The position numbers were made by a program, and so were the translations under genes. The notes beneath the pieces were generated by a model. The model did not search any database. It was not told the DNA's origin and saw only the letters and a program-made list of their open reading frames with translations. A stretch of 64,000 bases of DNA, from NCBI RefSeq assembly GCF_026625125.1, contig NZ_CP113097.1, positions 2,728,001 to 2,792,000 of the forward strand, written 5' to 3'. The DNA comes from Pseudomonas putida (GTDB taxonomy: Bacteria > Pseudomonadota > Gammaproteobacteria > Pseudomonadales > Pseudomonadaceae). Of the stretch, positions 61,134-64,000 are shown piece after piece; the first letter of the stretch is position 1; each line of letters begins with the position of its first letter.

Positions 61134-62789
61134 TCAATTGCGTGGCGGCCCTTGCAGGTCCATCGGTGCGGCGTTGTCCGGGCGGCCACGCAGCAGGGAC
61201 TCAGGGTTGCGGCCCAGGTAATCGGCGAGCTCGCGCAGCGAGCGCGACATACGGCTGAGCTCGTCCAGGGTCTGCGTCAGTTGTTCCCGCTGGGGCGAAT
61301 CGTCTGCCAGTGTCGCGTTGGCAGATTTCAGCGTGCTGCTGACTTCGGCCAAAGTGCCTTGTACGCCCGGCAAGGTCTTGGCGTTGAACTGTTTCAGGCT
61401 CTTGCGCAGCTCGACCAGGTTGGCGTCCAAGTTGCTGGCAATACGTTCCAGCGGCAGCCGATTGACCTTGTCTACCATGGTCTGCAACTGCTCTTGCAGC
61501 AGCTCCAGGCTGCCAGGAATGGTCGGGATCATCACCGGTCGGGCAGTAGGGTCGAATGCCGCTTTCGGCGCTTTTGGGAAGAAATCCAGGGCAATGTACA
61601 GCTGGCCCGTGAGCAGGTTGCCACTGCGTGCCTGGGCTCGCAGGCCGTTGTCGATGAACGTCCCCATCAGTTTGGCGGCGGACGCTTCGTCATTAGGATC
61701 GTGCTGCAGGGCCTTGAGCATCTTCTCGTGCGCGCGCCCCAAGCGCTGGGGGTAGATCACGATGCCGACGTTGACCGGGAAGCTGCGCTGTTTCTCATCG
61801 AAGTCAAGGTTCACCGAGACCACGCGGCCAATCTCCACGCCCAGAAACTCTACCGGTGCCCCCACCTTCAGGCCGCGCATCGCCTGGTCGAAGCGCAGTG
61901 CCAGGTACTGCGCCTTGCCGGCGGGCGGTGCCAGCGCGCTGGCCTGGTCGGCGAACAGCTCGAAGCGCTGGTCTTCACTGGCGGCGCTGTCATTGGGGTT
62001 GTAGTCCGGTGCACGGAAGGCGATGCCCCCGACCAGAATGGAAGACAGCGATTCGGTCTTTAGCGCGAAGCCATTGGCGCCGACGTCTATGTCAATGCCA
62101 CTGGCGTTCCAGAAGCGGGTGTTGGCGGTCACGAAGGCATCGTTGGGCGCGTGGACGAAGATCTCTACATCAACCCCTCTGCCATCCTTGTCCAGGGCGT
62201 AGGCGACCACCTGGCCGACCGGGATCTTGCGGAAATACACCGGGGAGCCGATGTCCAGCGAGCCCAGGTCCTGGGTGTGCAGGGTGAAATGCTTGCCGGG
62301 CTCGCCGTAGGTGATGGCGGGTGGGTTTTCGAGGCCGGTGAAATGTTTGACCCGGGTGTTTGACTGGCCGATGTCGGCGCCGATGTAATCGCCCGAGAGC
62401 AGGGTGTCTATGCCCGACACGCCGCCGGCACCGATCCGTGGGCGGACCACCCAGAATTTCGAGTCCTCACGGGTGAAGCCTTCTGCCTGCTTGTCGAGCT
62501 TGACGGTGGCGTTGACGTTCTTCTGGTCGTTGCTGAGTGCGACCTCGGTCACGTGGCCGATCACGACGTTGCGATAGCGTACTTCGGTCTTGTTGGCTGC
62601 AAGCCCGGCACCGGTCTTGAAGGTGAGGGTAATGGTCGGGCCTTCCTGCATGAGGTTGTGCACCACCAGCGAGAGGCCCACAAGCACTGCCACGATCGGC
62701 ACGATCCACACCAGTGAAAAGCTGAACCGACGGGTCTTGACCTGTGCCTTGCCCGGCACGGCTGGGCTGTCATTGCTGGATGGGTTCAT
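61134..62789 (-). CDS. pqiB: PqiB, MCE-domain intermembrane transport protein
   Basis: 551 residues from ATG at 62787-62789. One N-terminal membrane anchor (SLVWIVPIVAVLVGLSLVVHNL), then three MCE/MlaD domains (starts near GPTITLTFKTGAGLAANKTEVRYR, IGSPVYFRKIPVGQVVAY and GLKVGAPVEFLGVEIGRV), and a C-terminal coiled coil. Forms a hexameric tube across the periplasm that moves lipids. It overlaps the upstream pqiA by 20 bases. Confidence 0.9.
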   Translation of the reverse strand: MNPSSNDSPAVPGKAQVKTRRFSFSLVWIVPIVAVLVGLSLVVHNLMQEGPTITLTFKTGAGLAANKTEVRYRNVVIGHVTEVALSNDQKNVNATVKLDKQAEGFTREDSKFWVVRPRIGAGGVSGIDTLLSGDYIGADIGQSNTRVKHFTGLENPPAITYGEPGKHFTLHTQDLGSLDIGSPVYFRKIPVGQVVAYALDKDGRGVDVEIFVHAPNDAFVTANTRFWNASGIDIDVGANGFALKTESLSSILVGGIAFRAPDYNPNDSAASEDQRFELFADQASALAPPAGKAQYLALRFDQAMRGLKVGAPVEFLGVEIGRVVSVNLDFDEKQRSFPVNVGIVIYPQRLGRAHEKMLKALQHDPNDEASAAKLMGTFIDNGLRAQARSGNLLTGQLYIALDFFPKAPKAAFDPTARPVMIPTIPGSLELLQEQLQTMVDKVNRLPLERIASNLDANLVELRKSLKQFNAKTLPGVQGTLAEVSSTLKSANATLADDSPQREQLTQTLDELSRMSRSLRELADYLGRNPESLLRGRPDNAAPMDLQGPPRN

Positions 62790-63414
62790 CCATGAGCTCC
62801 TTGTCAGGTGGCGTGTCCCAGATCAGACGGGGGTCGAAACTCATCGCAGAAAGCATGGTGAACACCACCACCAGGCCAAAGAACAGAATGCCGGGGCGCG
62901 GCTCGATATCGCCCAGCGCCTGGAACTTCACCAGCGCCGCAACCAGGGCAACGACCAGCACATCGAGCATCGACCAATAGCCGATCAGTTCAACGAACCG
63001 GTAGAGCTTGGAGCGCTGCTGTTGCGCCCAATGGCTGCCACGCTGGACCGTGATCAACAACATCGACAATGCCATGAACTTCACGCCTGGCACGGCGATG
63101 CTGGCAATGAAGATGATCAGCGCGATATCCCAGGCGCCGTGCTCCCAGAACTCGATCACGCCGCTCATGATGGTGCTGTCGGCACCGCTGCCGAGCATGG
63201 TGGTGTTCATCACCGGCAGCACGTTGGCCGGTATGTAGAAGGCAAGCGCCGCGAAAAGGTAGGCCCAGGTACGGCCCAGGGAATTGGTCTTGCGCCGATG
63301 CAAGGGGGCGTCGCAACGGGGGCACCGATGCGGTTCGTCGCGCATGTCGCAGGCGAGCCCACAACTGTGGCAAAGGCACAGGTTGAGTTCGCTGGCGGTT
63401 GGCGGCCTGTTCAT
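62770..63414 (-). CDS. pqiA: PqiA-type membrane protein, second half-gene
   Basis: 214 residues from ATG at 63412-63414, which overlaps the previous stop (ATGA). N-terminal zinc-ribbon-like Cys pairs (CHSCGLACDM and HRCPRCDA), then four membrane helices (e.g. WAYLFAALAFYIPANVLPVM). It corresponds to one half of the E. coli PqiA protein, which is a fusion. Inner-membrane partner of PqiB. Confidence 0.87.
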   Translation of the reverse strand: MNRPPTASELNLCLCHSCGLACDMRDEPHRCPRCDAPLHRRKTNSLGRTWAYLFAALAFYIPANVLPVMNTTMLGSGADSTIMSGVIEFWEHGAWDIALIIFIASIAVPGVKFMALSMLLITVQRGSHWAQQQRSKLYRFVELIGYWSMLDVLVVALVAALVKFQALGDIEPRPGILFFGLVVVFTMLSAMSFDPRLIWDTPPDKELMDEPIQQ

Positions 63415-64000
63415 GGCATATCCCACAGGTCGCGGATGTCCCGGCCGGCAATGCGGATCATCAGCAGGCTCAGGGCGGCCAGTGCGAGCAGGCCGATGCC
63501 CGGCAGCACATCGAGCATCCCGGCGAGCTTGAACACCGCCACCATCGCGCCGAGCAGGCACACTTCCAGCATGCTCCAAGGGCGCAGTGTCTCCAGCCAG
63601 CGCATGCACAGCTTGAATGCCGGTGAGCGGCGGGCGGCAAGGGCGTAACCCAGGACCCAGATGAGCAGAAGCAGTTGGAATGCCGGGGCGATGATGATCG
63701 AGATGGCCGCGACCATGGCCATGAACGTGATCGGCCCCTGGCTCAGTGCCAATACCGAATCCCACAACGTGGCGCTGTTCTTCAGGCCCTTCAGGCTGAT
63801 GCTCATCACTGGATAGAAGTTGGCGAACAACCACAGCACCGCGGCCGTGAGCGTGAGCGCCAGGCGTTGCTCCACCGTCAGGCCATTGTGCCGCTGCAGC
63901 ACACCGCCACAGCGGGCGCACAAGGTCTTCTGATGCTTGGCGAGCAGTGCTTTCTCGTACACGCAGTCGCAGTGCTCGCAGATGATCAATCGCTCTGTCG
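63411..64000 (-). CDS. pqiA: PqiA-type membrane protein, first half-gene, cut by window edge
   Basis: Frame open from the right edge to TGA at 63411-63413. A TTG at 63989 could start translation, but the frame continues to the edge, so the 5' end is outside. CEHCDCVYEK and LCARCGG form a zinc-ribbon pair, then WLFANFYPVMSISLKG and three more helices. It is the N-terminal half of the split PqiA and the first visible gene of the pqiA-pqiA-pqiB-pqiC operon. Confidence 0.85.
   Translation of the reverse strand, partial: TERLIICEHCDCVYEKALLAKHQKTLCARCGGVLQRHNGLTVEQRLALTLTAAVLWLFANFYPVMSISLKGLKNSATLWDSVLALSQGPITFMAMVAAISIIIAPAFQLLLLIWVLGYALAARRSPAFKLCMRWLETLRPWSMLEVCLLGAMVAVFKLAGMLDVLPGIGLLALAALSLLMIRIAGRDIRDLWDMP

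Noticed and set aside
1..64000. tRNA, rRNA or riboswitch genes
   Set aside because: No cloverleaf-like or known riboswitch sequence was noticed by eye; a tRNAscan/Infernal run would be decisive.

Overview
The window is a fluorescent Pseudomonas chromosome, most likely of the P. putida group. The right two thirds are GC-rich with Pseudomonas codon use. It carries P. putida-type REP elements (a GCCGGCTTGCCGGC core flanked by GTGGGA), DUF3077-type small proteins, and the complete ptxS-kguEKTD plus gluconate 2-dehydrogenase locus with three perfect PtxS operators.

Region A (1-19,320) is an Rhs polymorphic-toxin accessory array. No Rhs N-terminus or PAAR/secretion part is present, so the parent rhs gene presumably lies to the left. 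The array holds about ten fragments of one GC-rich YD-repeat core, several ending in a different AT-richer C-terminal toxin. Between them sit about a dozen small AT-rich immunity-type genes. Only the first cassette (1107-4016, nuclease-like tail) is fully open. The others carry nonsense codons, frameshifts and large internal deletions. Recognisable toxin types are a PD-(D/E)XK-like nuclease, two WHH/HNH nucleases (one reduced to a stub), two AHH nucleases (both dead), a His-rich putative nuclease and two unassigned tails. The immunity genes are mostly intact. They include two DUF7716-like paralogues after the WHH toxins, two Imm11-like proteins after the AHH toxins, and a SUKH protein. In several cases the ruined toxin frame still ends exactly at the immunity start (TGATG, GTGA, TAG-GTG), which allows the ancestral toxin to be reconstructed.

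Region B (19,390-21,050) holds an orphan membrane protein and two Pseudomonas-type small proteins on the minus strand. Region C (21,527-26,460) is a co-directional M20 amidohydrolase, MHS-type MFS transporter, amidase and IclR regulator cluster, probably for uptake and hydrolysis of an amide or N-acyl compound. Region D (26,722-30,885) is an AttEFGH-like set: ABC ATPase, FtsX permease and lipocalin-like lipoprotein, all overlapping.

Region E (30,949-39,401) has an aldo/keto reductase, two LysR regulators, and an operon of HMG-CoA-lyase-like enzyme, class III CoA-transferase, gamma-carbonic-anhydrase-like protein, MFS transporter and OprD-type porin. It looks like a pathway that imports a branched dicarboxylate, activates it to a CoA ester and cleaves it. 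Region F (39,510-48,955) is periplasmic gluconate oxidation to 2-ketogluconate (three-subunit dehydrogenase), the PtxS repressor, and the kguE-kguK-kguT-kguD operon that imports, phosphorylates and reduces 2-ketogluconate to 6-phosphogluconate.

Region G (48,998-58,257, minus strand) has an MFS drug/sugar efflux protein, an APC amino-acid/polyamine permease, a bacteriophytochrome HWE kinase with receiver domain, a 56-aa membrane peptide, a FUSC-type protein, a zinc-type oxidoreductase and a bestrophin-like channel. Region H holds a plus-strand hybrid histidine kinase (58,429-60,498) and a minus-strand pqiA-pqiA-pqiB-pqiC operon running off the right edge. No tRNA, rRNA, CRISPR array or intact insertion sequence was seen.
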